The notes: generated by a model from the letters alone, not told the origin. DNA of 64,000 nt from Sphingomonas sp. BAUL-RG-20F-R05-02 (GCF_022662305.1 NZ_JAKNQH010000002.1:186001-250000), one strand, 5' to 3'. Counted from the first letter of the stretch, positions 17,848 to 27,907 are shown. A program made the numbers and translations.

Positions 17848-19185
17848 TTAAATCCGGAAGGTCAAACCAATCTCACTACGGATTTCGTCGAAGGGATTTC
17901 CGAGGATCGTCGAATCGGCGCTGCGGTTGCCGTACTTCAGCGAAGCATCGACCACGACCCGGCGTGACGAGAGATACTGCGCGCCGAGCCCTAGCTGATA
18001 GGACTTCGCCGTCAGGCCTGACTGGATGTAGCTTTGCTTGAAACGTTCCGCGATCACGTCGACCAGGACGCTGTGCCAGATCTCGCGATCCACCCGCAGC
18101 GTGAGCCGGTTATTCCAGTAAGCACCACCGGTATAGAGGCTGGTGACCTCTAGCGTCCGGCGCGCGCCGAGCAGCACGGTCGTCAACCGGGATGGGAAGA
18201 CCTCAACCCTCGCTTCGACCGAAACACCGCCGACCGGTTTGTAGTTCGGCGCGGTGAAGGTCTGGTGCGTATAGCCGACGCCGACGGAGCCGCGTGCGAA
18301 CCCGGGATCGTCGAAATTGAACCCACTCAGCACGCGATATGCGGTTGAACCGAGGTTCGGCAGCGTCGCGCTCAACTGCGTCTTGAACGCCTGATCCGCG
18401 TAGGATGCCTGCACGAAGAACGCCAGATCGGGCGAGCGGGCATATTCGAACTGACCGGTCGCGCGCGTGACGTTGCGGTCGCGGTTTTCCTGGCTGCGGA
18501 CTCCGCCGGCTAGCAACGGCAGCGGTTTGAAGCGGAACAGTGCATAGTCGGTCGCGAAGGTCAGCCGCATCCGCCCGACCTGATTGACCGCGCGCAGGCT
18601 GACGAAGTCGCGGCGATACCGCGACAGCGCGGCCACGGTCGGCACCGTTTCGCCCGAGAACTGGTTTTCGGTAAGCTGCGCCGAAATCTCCTCGAGCGTG
18701 ACGGTGGTAAAGCGGCCGAGGTCGACGCGGCCCCGCGCGTCGGTCTGCCAGGTCGTCTCGTTACGGCGCGGCTGGCCGATATATTGTCGAAACGTGCCCG
18801 TTCCCGACAGCATCAACTGATGACGGTTCCAGCGCGAAATCAGTTCCGCGGCTGGGGTCGTGGTCAGGAATGTCGAGGCGACGGGGTCAACGGTGTAATA
18901 GGTATTCGAAGTGGCACCTGCCCCGGATTTGATCGACGGCAACAGATCGAACGAATTGATCCGAATCCCGACCGGATCATACGCCTTGCGCGGCAGTTCG
19001 AGCACGCTCTGGTTGCGGCCACGGTCGAAGCCCGGTGGGATCACCGGCGGAAGCAATAAGGATTCGCCGACCTGAGCCTGCGCGGAGCCGACCACCAACA
19101 CCGGCAACGCCGCACAGATCAGCAGCCGCGTAGCCAGCGCCCTGCCAAGTGAGTCAACGCCCGTAACGATGCCCGACCGAATCAA
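17848..19185 (-). CDS. Outer-membrane beta-barrel protein of the EPS locus (BBP2-like)
   Basis: A 445-residue protein with a signal peptide ending near AQAQ (residue 38). The mature part is a series of amphipathic strands such as HQLMLSGTGTFRQYIGQPR and RMRLTFATDYALFRF, ending in EIGLTFRI. Families such as BBP2 and the GelF-type proteins of sphingan loci have this layout and sit between the Wza-like and Wzc-like genes, exactly as here. It probably assists polymer passage or anchoring at the outer membrane. The exact role is inferred from location. Confidence 0.75.
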   Translation of the reverse strand: MIRSGIVTGVDSLGRALATRLLICAALPVLVVGSAQAQVGESLLLPPVIPPGFDRGRNQSVLELPRKAYDPVGIRINSFDLLPSIKSGAGATSNTYYTVDPVASTFLTTTPAAELISRWNRHQLMLSGTGTFRQYIGQPRRNETTWQTDARGRVDLGRFTTVTLEEISAQLTENQFSGETVPTVAALSRYRRDFVSLRAVNQVGRMRLTFATDYALFRFKPLPLLAGGVRSQENRDRNVTRATGQFEYARSPDLAFFVQASYADQAFKTQLSATLPNLGSTAYRVLSGFNFDDPGFARGSVGVGYTHQTFTAPNYKPVGGVSVEARVEVFPSRLTTVLLGARRTLEVTSLYTGGAYWNNRLTLRVDREIWHSVLVDVIAERFKQSYIQSGLTAKSYQLGLGAQYLSSRRVVVDASLKYGNRSADSTILGNPFDEIRSEIGLTFRI

Positions 19186-19220
19186 GCGGCCGCAACCCTC
19201 CGTTGAGGGCCTGCAACCGA

Positions 19221-19796
19221 TCAGAAGAAGCGTTCCCCGATACGCACCGTATCGCCCGGATAGATCCGCAGGTTCAGCATCGCTTGGTAGGTTTCCTCCA
19301 CGGCCGCACCCTCACGCCGGATATGAACCGTGTAGCGGTCAGCACGGGGCGTGAACCCTTGCGCGGTTGCGATCGCGTTGAACGCCGTCAAGCCGATCGA
19401 GTAAGGATATTGTCCCGGCGTGGTGACTTCACCCAGGATGAAGAACGGCCGAAAGCCGACCACTTCCATATTGACCTGTGGGTTGCGAAGGTAGCCGGCG
19501 CCGTACCGGGCGGCGGCATCGCTGGCCACGTCCTCGACCCGCCGCCCAAGCGCGGGGGTCTCCCCGATCAGCGGCAGCGCCATCGTGCCGTTGGGGCCGA
19601 CCAAGAACTCTCCCGACATGTCGGGCTCACGGAACACAGACATACGAACCTTGTCACCGATACCAAGCCGGTAATCGGTGACGCCCGATCGATCGGAGAC
19701 GTAGCATTCGCCCGTCGAGATGACGTTGCCGCCGTGCCCGCCGCACCCTGCCACCAGGACGAGGACGCACAACACTATCGCTGATCGGATTCCCAC
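19221..19796 (-). CDS. Wza/GumB-like polysaccharide export lipoprotein
   Basis: A 191-residue protein starting at the GTG at 19796 (GGGAG 5 nt upstream), giving a lipoprotein signal VLCVLVLVAGC with lipobox LVAGC. The Poly_export domain follows (DYRLGIGDKVRMSVFREPDM and VGPNGTMALPLIG), then a SLBB-like domain (FFILGEVTTPGQYPYSIGL). It would form the outer-membrane export channel together with the Wzc-like protein downstream. It is the first gene of the three-gene export operon (19796 to 15669). It is shorter than E. coli Wza and close to GumB and GelD in size. Confidence 0.85.
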   Translation of the reverse strand: MGIRSAIVLCVLVLVAGCGGHGGNVISTGECYVSDRSGVTDYRLGIGDKVRMSVFREPDMSGEFLVGPNGTMALPLIGETPALGRRVEDVASDAAARYGAGYLRNPQVNMEVVGFRPFFILGEVTTPGQYPYSIGLTAFNAIATAQGFTPRADRYTVHIRREGAAVEETYQAMLNLRIYPGDTVRIGERFF

Positions 19797-20288
19797 TAAA
19801 GCTCCCGTCACAGCGCTCTGCGGCGCGAATTGTGCTGTGCAACAATTGGCACAGCCAAGTACGGCAGGCAATATACCGCGCCATCTTGTTGCGGCGCAGC
19901 GTCGCGGGTCGCGCAACCGGCGTACGCGAAACCTGCCGATCGCAACGCGCGCCTGTGTGTCGTGAACCGAAGATCAACCAGCATGTTCGGCAGCATCGCA
20001 ATTCGATGTAACGCGATGATGCTCCGCGCACAGGTTTGACGGCACACAATCTCACCACCATAGGCTTCGGTCCGGTAAGTAGGCTGCGCAACACGCAACC
20101 ATACTTTCGGTACCAGTCGAGCTTGTCGCGGTCGGTTTTACCGGTGTCCCGTTCTGAAGAAGAGTCGCCTTGAAGATCGTCTTTGTGCCTGGATCGGACG
20201 GGTGCCGCATACGGGATAACGCTGCCGGCCAGTTGTGCACCACGGTGTCTCGCGCGCACCTCTCACGGGTGTGCGGCAGCGTTCCGGC
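19797..20288. other. Divergent 492-bp intergenic region of the EPS locus
   Basis: No credible gene on either strand. It separates the export operon (minus) from a glycosyltransferase (plus) and must carry both promoters. An inverted repeat GCTGTGC/GCACAGC (19834-19840 and 19849-19855) lies 38 nt upstream of the export lipoprotein start and is a possible operator. Nothing else specific is seen. Confidence 0.5.
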
Positions 20289-21389
20289 ATGACGCGATCG
20301 CTCATCATCCTCGGCATCCGCGGCATCCCCGCCGCGCACGGCGGGTTCGAGACGTTTGCGGAACGCCTCGCGCTTTGGCTGCGTGATCGCGGCTGGACCG
20401 TAACCATCTATTGCCAGGGTTCCGCCAGCGGCAAGCGCGAAGAGGACGAGTGGGAGGGCATTCGCCGCATCCACATGCCGGTGAGGGCCAAAGGGCCGCT
20501 CGGGACCATCCAGTTCGACATCGCCTCTGCGGCGGACTCGCTGAAGATTCCCGGCACGATCCTGACGCTCGGATACAACACCGGTTTCCTAAGCGGCTAT
20601 CTGCGTGCGCGGCGGCGCGTTAACCTCATCAACATGGACGGGCTGGAGTGGAAGCGCGCCAAATACACCGTCGGGCCGCGCGTGTTCCTGTGGGTCAACG
20701 AGCGGTTGGCCGCACTGTCGGGCAACGCCCTGATCGCCGATCATCCGTCGATCGCCGATCACCTTGCCACCCGCGCGCCGCGCGCCAAGACGGTGGTGAT
20801 CCCCTATGGTGGCGATCGGTTGGTCGACCGGCCGACCGCACCGCTCGCGCGCTTCGGGATCGAGCCCAACCGCTTCTTCACGCTGATCGCCCGGCCCGAG
20901 CCGGAGAATTCCGTTCTGGAGATCGTTCGCGCATTCTCTCGCAAGAAGCGTGGTGTCAAACTGGTGCTGCTCGGCAAATACGACCGCGCCAACCCCTATC
21001 ACGCGACGGTGCTTGAGGCGGCGGGCCCGGAAGTGATCATGCCCGGTGCGATCTATGAACGGCTCACGGTCGACGCGCTACGGGCGCACAGCGCGGCGTA
21101 TCTTCACGGCCATTAGGTCGGCGGCACCAACCCGTCGCTGGTCGAGGCGCTCGGCGCGGGCAACGCCATCATCGCGCATGATAACCGCTTCAATCGATGG
21201 GTCGCCGCGGACGCAGGGCTCTACTTCGCATCGGAGGATCAGATTTCCGACCTCATGGACCAGATCATCGCGTCCGAGCCGTTGCGCGCCGAACTGCGCA
21301 CCGCCGCCGTTGCGCGCTGGCGGGAAGAGTTCACCTGGGACATGGTGCTGTCGAAATACGAAGCCTTGATCGAGAAATGGTCGGACTGA
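20289..21389 (+). pseudogene. DUF1972-type glycosyltransferase interrupted by an in-frame amber codon
   Basis: Read through, this is a 366-position glycosyltransferase family 4 protein: an N-terminal DUF1972 signature (IRGIPAAHGGFETFAERL), then a UDP/dTDP-sugar-binding C-half. A TAG stops the frame at 21114-21116, after YLHGH. The same frame continues without another stop as VGGTNPSLVEALGAGNA to a TGA at 21387-21389. In relatives this motif reads HGH(Q/S)VGGTNPSLVEAL, so a CAG-to-TAG transition is the simplest origin. The truncated product would lack the nucleotide-sugar-binding loop. The gene is divergent from the export operon and convergent with another glycosyltransferase. It could be a true pseudogene, an amber-suppressed gene, or a sequencing error. 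Confidence 0.85.
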
Positions 21390-21416
21390 CGCCCTTCCTG
21401 CCGGTCCGGACAACCG

Positions 21417-22634
21417 CTAGTCGACCGGGACACCCGCGATCCGCGCGATCAGCGCGATCTGGTTGGCGACGCCAACATCGCCGAACAGCCGGCGCACCTC
21501 GGCACGTCCTGCCGGCGCATGCGGATCGGCCAGCGCCGAGACGATCGCGTTGGCAAAGCCGGCTGCATCGTCGTGTACCTGGAACTGCCCGTCGACCTCC
21601 GGGCCGAACCCCTGCGCACCGATGGTCGTCGTGACGATCGGTGCGTCATAGCGCAGCATGTCGATCGACTTCACGTTGACGCCGCTACCCGACAGGATCG
21701 GATTGATCAGCACGCGGCCGTTCGCCAGAATCCCGTCGGCGCTCGGCGCGTTCGGTATCAATTCGATATTCGGCGCGCGCGCGAATATCGCCAACGCCGC
21801 CGCGCTCGGGTTGGCACCCGCGAACACGATGCTGAGACCCGGCCGCGCCGCCCGGAGATGCGGCAACACCGCATCGATGAACCAGCCGATGCCGCGCAGG
21901 TTGTTAGGCAGGCGCAGGTTGCCGATATAGGCGATGTCCCAGCGTTTTTCCGCCGGTGGCAGGATCGTCACCGCCCCGGCATCGGGGAAGACGGTCGGCA
22001 CCCACGAAATCCGCTCGATCCCGCGTCCGCGCCAGAACGCCACGTCGTCGGCGGAGATATCGAATGTCCAGGCGACGCGACGCACGAGCGCGTCTTCATA
22101 CCGCTCCAGGCCAAATCGCGCGATGGTCCACGCCAGCTTCGAGCGCAGGCTGGTGGTCGCCGCCGCCTGCTGGGCGAGATAGCGATGTTCGATGTTATGG
22201 CCGCGCAGGATCGCCGGCACCCCGCACGCCCGCGCGAGCGCCTCGCCGAGCACGCAGCCATAGATGTTGTCGATCACCACCGCCGCCGGTGCGAACGCCA
22301 TCGCCTCGCCGGTCAGCCGCTTCCGCGTCGCCGCATCCGGAATGCGCGAGGCGACATGGCTGGGGTAGCGGCCGAGCCGAGCGATCCGTGCCGCCAGCGC
22401 GCGCGGGCTGTGCGGGATTGGCAACACGTCGATCGCCTCGAATGTGTCGCGCAACACGCGTTCGTCCTCGGGTGAAACCGGTGGATCGTTGGGCGACCGC
22501 CAGCAGATCAGCCGCAACCGCCAGTCCTGTGCGGCAAATGCGCGCCAGCGATGATACTGATCCACCTTGTGGCCGTGATTGGGCGGATACGGCAAATCGT
22601 TGGTCAGGACGATCAGGCGCTTGTCGGCGACCAT
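21417..22634 (-). CDS. Glycosyltransferase family 4 protein
   Basis: A 405-residue GT-B glycosyltransferase starting at the ATG at 22634, which follows the previous stop by 1 nt and has GGGGAA upstream. The N-terminus is RLIVLTNDLPYPPNHGHKVD, an acceptor-side loop typical of GT4 enzymes. The C-terminal half has IAYIGNLRLPNNLRGIGWFI and LINPILSGSGVNVKSIDML, the nucleotide-sugar domain (GSGVNVK in place of the common GTG-IK). Probably adds a sugar to the lipid-linked EPS repeat; donor and acceptor cannot be read from sequence. Last gene of the rml/glycosyltransferase operon. Confidence 0.85.
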   Translation of the reverse strand: MVADKRLIVLTNDLPYPPNHGHKVDQYHRWRAFAAQDWRLRLICWRSPNDPPVSPEDERVLRDTFEAIDVLPIPHSPRALAARIARLGRYPSHVASRIPDAATRKRLTGEAMAFAPAAVVIDNIYGCVLGEALARACGVPAILRGHNIEHRYLAQQAAATTSLRSKLAWTIARFGLERYEDALVRRVAWTFDISADDVAFWRGRGIERISWVPTVFPDAGAVTILPPAEKRWDIAYIGNLRLPNNLRGIGWFIDAVLPHLRAARPGLSIVFAGANPSAAALAIFARAPNIELIPNAPSADGILANGRVLINPILSGSGVNVKSIDMLRYDAPIVTTTIGAQGFGPEVDGQFQVHDDAAGFANAIVSALADPHAPAGRAEVRRLFGDVGVANQIALIARIAGVPVD

Positions 22635-22635
22635 G

Positions 22636-23805
22636 TCAGTTCCCCTGCGCGATCGGCGCGGGCGCCTGACCGGCCAGCATCGTCGCGGCCACATCGGCGA
22701 TGCGGCGCATGTAGAGGCGTTCATCGAAACACTCGGCGAAACGCGCCTGCCCTGCCCGGCCCTCCGTCACCGCCAGCGCAGGATCGGCAAGATAGCGCTG
22801 TATCGCGGCCGCCAGCGCTGCGGGGCTACCGGGGGTGACGTGCGTCCCGGTCACCCTATCGACAACGATCTCGGCAAGCCCGCCATGCCCCGCAGCCACC
22901 ACCGCACAACCTGCTGCCATCGCCTCGATCGCGACGAGGCCGAATGGCTCGGGCTCGGTCGAGGGCACCGCGACCACGTCGGCCCATCGATAGTGTTCGG
23001 CAGGATCGGGCGTGAACGGCATCACCGTGACGCAATCCTGCAGATTCAGCCGCTCGATACGATCGCTAATCGCGTCGGCGAAGTGGTCCTGCCCCTCGTA
23101 GGCGCTGCCGACCAGCCGCACCGCCAGCCGCGCGCGCTCCTCCGGTTCGAGCAGCGCAAGCGCGTCGAGCAGCAGCGGCTGACCTTTCCAGGCGTTGAAA
23201 CGCCCGATCAGCAGCAACTGCAACGGCCCGGCGCTGACCCCGCGAGACAGGACCGGCACGGCGCGCGTACCGTTCCAGACGATAACGGCGGGCTTCGCGT
23301 CGAGCCAGCGAAAGCCGCGACGGGTCGCGTCGGAAATATACACCAGCACACTGCGCGACAGCCACAGCAGCGCGGAAAACGCGATCCGCGCCACGCCGGT
23401 CGGCAGTTCGTGGACATGGATGAGAACACGCCTGCTCTGCAACCGGCTCGCCAGCAGATGATCGAGCACCACTACCGTGTTGATATAGGTGAGGTCATGT
23501 GCGGCTATCGCACGCCGCGCACGGCGTACCGCCGCGATCAGCGCGGGCAAGCGAAGCAGGAACTGCGGGCCGAACTCACTGCGGCGTAGCACGAAAATGT
23601 CCTGATACCGGATATCCTTCACGATCTCCGACATGGGTTCAGACAGCGGGCCGGGTCCGGGCAGCACCACCGTGATCCGTGCCGCAGGCCACCGTTCCCG
23701 CAGCGCCCGCACCGATTGCAGGAACGTGCGATCGGAACCGTAAAGTTCGCGATTAGGGTGAACGCACAGGATCGACGGCGCTTCTGTCGCGACCACGTCC
23801 CCCAT
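22636..23805 (-). CDS. Glycosyltransferase family 4 protein
   Basis: About 389 residues. The C-terminal half has the GT4 signature PLQLLLIGRFNAWKGQPLLL, then the donor site VVAVPSTEPEPFGLVAIEAM with the EPFGLVAIE pattern (E-x7-E). The start is set at the ATG at 23805 (MGDVVATEAPS); a GTG at 23814 overlaps the rmlB stop as GTGA and is an equally possible coupled start. Neither has a clear ribosome binding site. Likely an EPS-assembly enzyme in the cytoplasm or at the membrane face. The donor may be dTDP-rhamnose, given the adjoining rml genes, but this is inference. Confidence 0.85.
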   Translation of the reverse strand: MGDVVATEAPSILCVHPNRELYGSDRTFLQSVRALRERWPAARITVVLPGPGPLSEPMSEIVKDIRYQDIFVLRRSEFGPQFLLRLPALIAAVRRARRAIAAHDLTYINTVVVLDHLLASRLQSRRVLIHVHELPTGVARIAFSALLWLSRSVLVYISDATRRGFRWLDAKPAVIVWNGTRAVPVLSRGVSAGPLQLLLIGRFNAWKGQPLLLDALALLEPEERARLAVRLVGSAYEGQDHFADAISDRIERLNLQDCVTVMPFTPDPAEHYRWADVVAVPSTEPEPFGLVAIEAMAAGCAVVAAGHGGLAEIVVDRVTGTHVTPGSPAALAAAIQRYLADPALAVTEGRAGQARFAECFDERLYMRRIADVAATMLAGQAPAPIAQGN

Positions 23806-23810
23806 TCGGT

Positions 23811-24875
23811 TCACAGCGCGGCGCGGCGCAGCAGCGGCTGCCACCAATCCTCGCGGGCGAGGTACCAGGCCAGCGTCTCGGCGAACCCTAGCGGGAAATC
23901 ACGCTTGGGCTCGTAGCCGAGTCCGCCCCGGATCTTGGTCTCGTCGATCGCGTAGCGGCGGTCGTGCCCTTTACGATCGGTGATATAGGTCTTTAGCTCA
24001 AGGCTCGACCCGCCGTTTGCCGCCGGTGCATTGGGAAACCGCTTGGCAAGGTCCGGATCGGCGGCGAAGGCGGCGTCGACACCGCGGCAGATCTCCTCGA
24101 TCACCGCAACGTTGGGCAGTTCCTGCCCGCCGCCGACGTTGTAGACCTCGCCGACGCGGCCTTTCTTCAGGATCAGCTCGATCGCGTAGCAATGGTCCTC
24201 GACGTGCAGCCAGTCGCGCACGTTCATGCCGTCGCCGTAGATCGGCAGGTTACGGCCGGACAGAGCATTCAGCGTGAACAGCGGGATCAGCTTTTCGGGA
24301 AACTGGAACGGGCCGTAGTTGTTCGAGCAGTTGCTGGTGGTCGTCTCAAGGCCGTAGGTGTGGTGATAGGCCCGCACGAGATGGTCGGACCCGGCCTTGG
24401 ACGCTGAATAGGGTGAGTTCGGTGCGTAGGCCGTCGTCTCGCTGAAGGCGGCATCGTCGGGGTCGAGCGAGCCGTACACTTCGTCGGTCGAGACATGGTG
24501 GAAGCGGTGCGGACGGCCGGTGCCGGAGTCCAGCCACGCCGTCTTCGCCGCCTTCAGCAGGCTGTGCGTGCCGACCACGTTGGTGGTGACGAACGCATCC
24601 GGCCCTGTGATCGAACGGTCGACATGGCTCTCGGCGGCGAAATGGACGAGCGTGTCGACCCCGCGCTCACGAAGCAACCTGCCGACCAGATTGGTATTGC
24701 AGATATCCCCCTCGACGAGATCGACCTGATCGAGCCCGTCGAGATTGGCGCGGTTGCCCGCATAGGTCAGCGCATCAAGCACGACGATGCCATCGTCCGG
24801 GTTCACCTTGCGCCAGTGATGCACGAAGTTTGCGCCGATGAAGCCGGCGCCGCCGGTCACGAGAATGGTGGTCAT
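23811..24875 (-). CDS. rmlB: dTDP-glucose 4,6-dehydratase
   Basis: A 354-residue extended SDR enzyme that converts dTDP-glucose to dTDP-4-keto-6-deoxyglucose, the second step to dTDP-L-rhamnose. The NAD loop GGAGFIG is at 8-14, HFAAESHVDRS is near 80, STDEVYG near 130, and the catalytic YSASKAG near 158. Full length. It is separated from the other rml genes by an inserted acyltransferase, giving the gene order rmlA-C-D-acyltransferase-B, unlike the common rmlACBD or rmlBDAC. Confidence 0.95.
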   Translation of the reverse strand: MTTILVTGGAGFIGANFVHHWRKVNPDDGIVVLDALTYAGNRANLDGLDQVDLVEGDICNTNLVGRLLRERGVDTLVHFAAESHVDRSITGPDAFVTTNVVGTHSLLKAAKTAWLDSGTGRPHRFHHVSTDEVYGSLDPDDAAFSETTAYAPNSPYSASKAGSDHLVRAYHHTYGLETTTSNCSNNYGPFQFPEKLIPLFTLNALSGRNLPIYGDGMNVRDWLHVEDHCYAIELILKKGRVGEVYNVGGGQELPNVAVIEEICRGVDAAFAADPDLAKRFPNAPAANGGSSLELKTYITDRKGHDRRYAIDETKIRGGLGYEPKRDFPLGFAETLAWYLAREDWWQPLLRRAAL

Positions 24876-24927
24876 AGCGTTTGCGATCCTACCAGGGCGA
24901 TCGGATGTGTCGTTGAAGCGCTGTTCG

Positions 24928-27057
24928 TCATGGCGATACGCCGCGCCTCACAATTGGTCTGGCAGTGCGCGCGCTGGCGTTCGGCATGGTCCTGTCCAGT
25001 ATTGCAAGAAAGTCCGGCAGCAGCAGGTCATCCCCGAATGCGGTAAGATGATGCGTATCGTAGTAGATCGGCTTGCCGTCTTTGTAGCCATTGCAGAAAT
25101 GAGCGTCACACAGCATCGGCAACGGGTCCCACAAGTAAATCGCAGGCAGATGCTGCTGGATCGACACCAGCGCGGCGAGCGGACGGCTGCGGCGTTGTTC
25201 GATCTCCGCGCGCGGTACGCGCCAGCCGGGGCGGCAGTAATCGTTGTTGCGGTTGAACCAATCGGCGCAGCGGAACACCGCGGTCGGCATATTAGGCTTG
25301 GGCGCCTCTAGGATGATCGACAGCCCTTGCTTCAGGAAACCGCCCAGCAGTGCCTGCGACCGTGCGATCTTTGCCGGGTCGAGCGGCAACTCCGCCTTGC
25401 CCAGACCCGTGTCGGCGGGAACCGCATCGTCCCAAATCTTGCGGTAGAGCGGCGTATACAGGCCGGGCAGGAACAGCAGATCGCCCGGCTTCGCTGCCGC
25501 ACGCACTTCGGCCAGCGCAGCGTCGCGGAAGCCTTCGCAGCCGGCAGGAAGCATCGCATCGTCGATATCGAGCATGCGGCAACCGCCCGACCAGTACAGC
25601 ACGATCGGGGTCGCGCGTCGCGCCGCGACGTGGTTCATCATCAACTGATAGGCGCCCGCATGGGAATCGCCGACGACGAAGATGCGGTGCGGCGCTACCG
25701 ACGCGCAGGTCGGACGATAGCTGATTTTCAGGCCGGTGCCGAAATCGGCGCTGCTCCGCGCGATCGGACAGGTTCCGGCCGGCTCGGCGACAGCAACCCG
25801 AGCAGGATCCCAGATCTCGACATTGTTCGACGCGGCAAGGCCAAGACGCGGTTTTTCATGCAGCAACGCAAGACAAGCACCGGCGATCGCGACCCCGACC
25901 AAAGCGTAGATCCCGAAAAATAACGGCGTTCCCAGCGCGAGCAGACGGAGGTCATGCCGCAGCGGCCGCTCGACGAAGTGATAGCTCATCAGTGCGAGCG
26001 CCAGCATCAACACAACGGCGATCAATTGCAGCGGCAGCCTATCGAGGCCAACCGTCCACCGCATCAGCACCACCACGCCCCAATGCCACAGGTAGAGCGA
26101 GTAACTGAGATCTCCAAAAAAGCGTAACCCGCGTAATTGGAGCAGTCGGTCAAGCCAACCGCCCGGGGCAAGCCAGACGATCGCGATCACCACGACGGTC
26201 GCGAAACACGGCACCAGCGCGCCCGGCCACGGAAAAGCGTCTGCAGATGTAAGAACGAGGCTCGCCAGCAACGCGCCCAACACCGCCACCGAACCGGCTG
26301 CTACGACGTGGCTGCGACCGGGCACGGCCACGCCGCGTACCAGTCGCAAGCCCCGATAGCGCAGCAGAAAGCCGATCCCCAGTTCCCACAAGCGCGTCGG
26401 CAGCATGTAGAAGGCAAAGGCCGGCCAGCGGTGCGTGAAGTACCATGCCGAGGCGAGCGACAGCAGGCAGGCGACGACCACCGCCGCGACGGACAACGTC
26501 CTCACGCGCGCGCTGCTCGGCTTCCTGACAATCAACCAATAGGAGAAGATGGGGAACAGGACGTAATATTGCTCCTCCACCGCCAGCGACCATGTATGCG
26601 TGAAGGTATTGTTCTCACTGGACGTCGCAAAATAACTTCCGGCTTTCCAGAGCAATACGACGTTGCTGGCACCTAACAATGCGGCGATACCGGTCGCTTC
26701 GACATATCGGGTCACATCCGACGTCGGCAACACCAGAATCCCAACGGCCACCACCACCAGCACATAAAGGTAGATGGCCGGCAGGATGCGCAGGAAGCGG
26801 CGACGGTAGAACCAGCAGAAATACGCGCGGAAGGAACTGATCCGAACGTCCGAAACCGAGTGCGCGACCACGAACCCGGAGATCACGAAGAACACGTCCA
26901 CGCCGACAAAGCCACCGGGCAGCCAGTGCGGGTTGATGTGGAATACCACCACCGACAACACCGCAATCGCGCGCAAGCCGCTGATTCCGCCGATAAACCG
27001 CGATCGTGCGCTGGACGCGACATTGAGACCGGCAGACGCCGCCACGCGGTCAGCCAT
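24928..27057 (-). CDS. OatA-like membrane O-acyltransferase with SGNH domain
   Basis: A 709-residue protein in two parts. The first is an acyltransferase-3 domain of about ten membrane helices (about 25-395), with FVGVDVFFVISGFV and WSLAVEEQYYVLFP. The second is a periplasmic SGNH hydrolase-type domain (about 440-709), with block I VVGDSHAG and block V DTHHLTAFGDD. Such fused proteins transfer acetyl groups to extracytoplasmic glycans. Its ATG lies 8 nt inside the end of rmlD, and it is embedded in the rml operon, so EPS or lipopolysaccharide acetylation is the likely job. Sphingans are commonly acylated, which fits. Confidence 0.85.
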   Translation of the reverse strand: MADRVAASAGLNVASSARSRFIGGISGLRAIAVLSVVVFHINPHWLPGGFVGVDVFFVISGFVVAHSVSDVRISSFRAYFCWFYRRRFLRILPAIYLYVLVVVAVGILVLPTSDVTRYVEATGIAALLGASNVVLLWKAGSYFATSSENNTFTHTWSLAVEEQYYVLFPIFSYWLIVRKPSSARVRTLSVAAVVVACLLSLASAWYFTHRWPAFAFYMLPTRLWELGIGFLLRYRGLRLVRGVAVPGRSHVVAAGSVAVLGALLASLVLTSADAFPWPGALVPCFATVVVIAIVWLAPGGWLDRLLQLRGLRFFGDLSYSLYLWHWGVVVLMRWTVGLDRLPLQLIAVVLMLALALMSYHFVERPLRHDLRLLALGTPLFFGIYALVGVAIAGACLALLHEKPRLGLAASNNVEIWDPARVAVAEPAGTCPIARSSADFGTGLKISYRPTCASVAPHRIFVVGDSHAGAYQLMMNHVAARRATPIVLYWSGGCRMLDIDDAMLPAGCEGFRDAALAEVRAAAKPGDLLFLPGLYTPLYRKIWDDAVPADTGLGKAELPLDPAKIARSQALLGGFLKQGLSIILEAPKPNMPTAVFRCADWFNRNNDYCRPGWRVPRAEIEQRRSRPLAALVSIQQHLPAIYLWDPLPMLCDAHFCNGYKDGKPIYYDTHHLTAFGDDLLLPDFLAILDRTMPNASARTARPIVRRGVSP

Positions 27058-27907
27058 GCGTTACGATTTCGGCGATCATGGTGCGCAGGTTGGCGCGCCA
27101 GTGCGGTGTCGGGTGGCCGAGCACGGCGAAGGTTGAGGTTTTGTCCAGCACCGAATAGCCTGGCCGCGTCGCGGGGCCCGCAAAGTCGCTGGTCGCGATC
27201 GGGATCACCGGCGCTTGCGTGGACAAGAGGCCAGCGGCAAGCGCTTCCTCCTGAATGGCAACGGCGAAGTCGTACCAGCTCGCCACGCCCGCATCGGTGT
27301 AATGGTGGATGCCGGTGACGCCCTGCCCCGCCATCGCCCACAGCGCTGCGGCGAGGCCGGGCGCATAGGTGGGCGTGCCGATCTGGTCGGCGACGACGCG
27401 CACTTCGGGGCGTTCGCGCATCAGGCGGAGCATCGTGCGCACGAAATTGCCGCCGGTTGGCGCATACACCCAGGCGGTGCGCACGATCAGCGCGCCGGAA
27501 CCGGCCAGCCGCTCCCCGGCGAGCTTGGTGCGACCATAGGCGCTTAAGGGGTTGGTCGCGGCAGTGGGCGCGTAGGGCGTGCCGGCCTGGCCGTCGAACA
27601 CAAAGTCGGTCGAGACATGCACCAGCTTGGCACCATGCTTCTCGGCGGCATCGGCGAGGAGGCCGACCGCCGTCGCGTTGGCGGCATAAGCCGAAGCTTC
27701 GTCGCTTTCGGCTTTGTCCACAGCGGTATAGCCAGCGGCGTTGAGGATCAGATCGGGCGTTTCCGTCGCAACCACCGCGTAGACGCTGGCCGCATCGGTG
27801 ATGTCGAGCGTGGTGCGCTCAAGGGCCACAAGCCCGACACCTTCGGGCGCGGTGACGGCGAGACAACGGCCGAGCTGGCCACCCGCGCCGACGATCAGCG
27901 CCTTCAT
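27050..27907 (-). CDS. rmlD: dTDP-4-dehydrorhamnose reductase
   Basis: A 285-residue RmlD/SDR protein that reduces dTDP-4-keto-L-rhamnose with NADPH to dTDP-L-rhamnose. The N-terminal cofactor loop is GAGGQLG at 8-14, LNAAGYTAVDKAESD is near 60-75, and YGRTKLAGE holds the catalytic Tyr/Lys. The ATG at 27907 overlaps the rmlC stop as ATGA. Coupled member of the rmlA-rmlC-rmlD string, full length. Confidence 0.93.
   Translation of the reverse strand: MKALIVGAGGQLGRCLAVTAPEGVGLVALERTTLDITDAASVYAVVATETPDLILNAAGYTAVDKAESDEASAYAANATAVGLLADAAEKHGAKLVHVSTDFVFDGQAGTPYAPTAATNPLSAYGRTKLAGERLAGSGALIVRTAWVYAPTGGNFVRTMLRLMRERPEVRVVADQIGTPTYAPGLAAALWAMAGQGVTGIHHYTDAGVASWYDFAVAIQEEALAAGLLSTQAPVIPIATSDFAGPATRPGYSVLDKTSTFAVLGHPTPHWRANLRTMIAEIVTHG

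Noticed and set aside
20052..20474. Minus-strand frame across the EPS divergent region
   Set aside because: It overlaps the conserved start of the glycosyltransferase at 20289, has no motif and has unusual composition.
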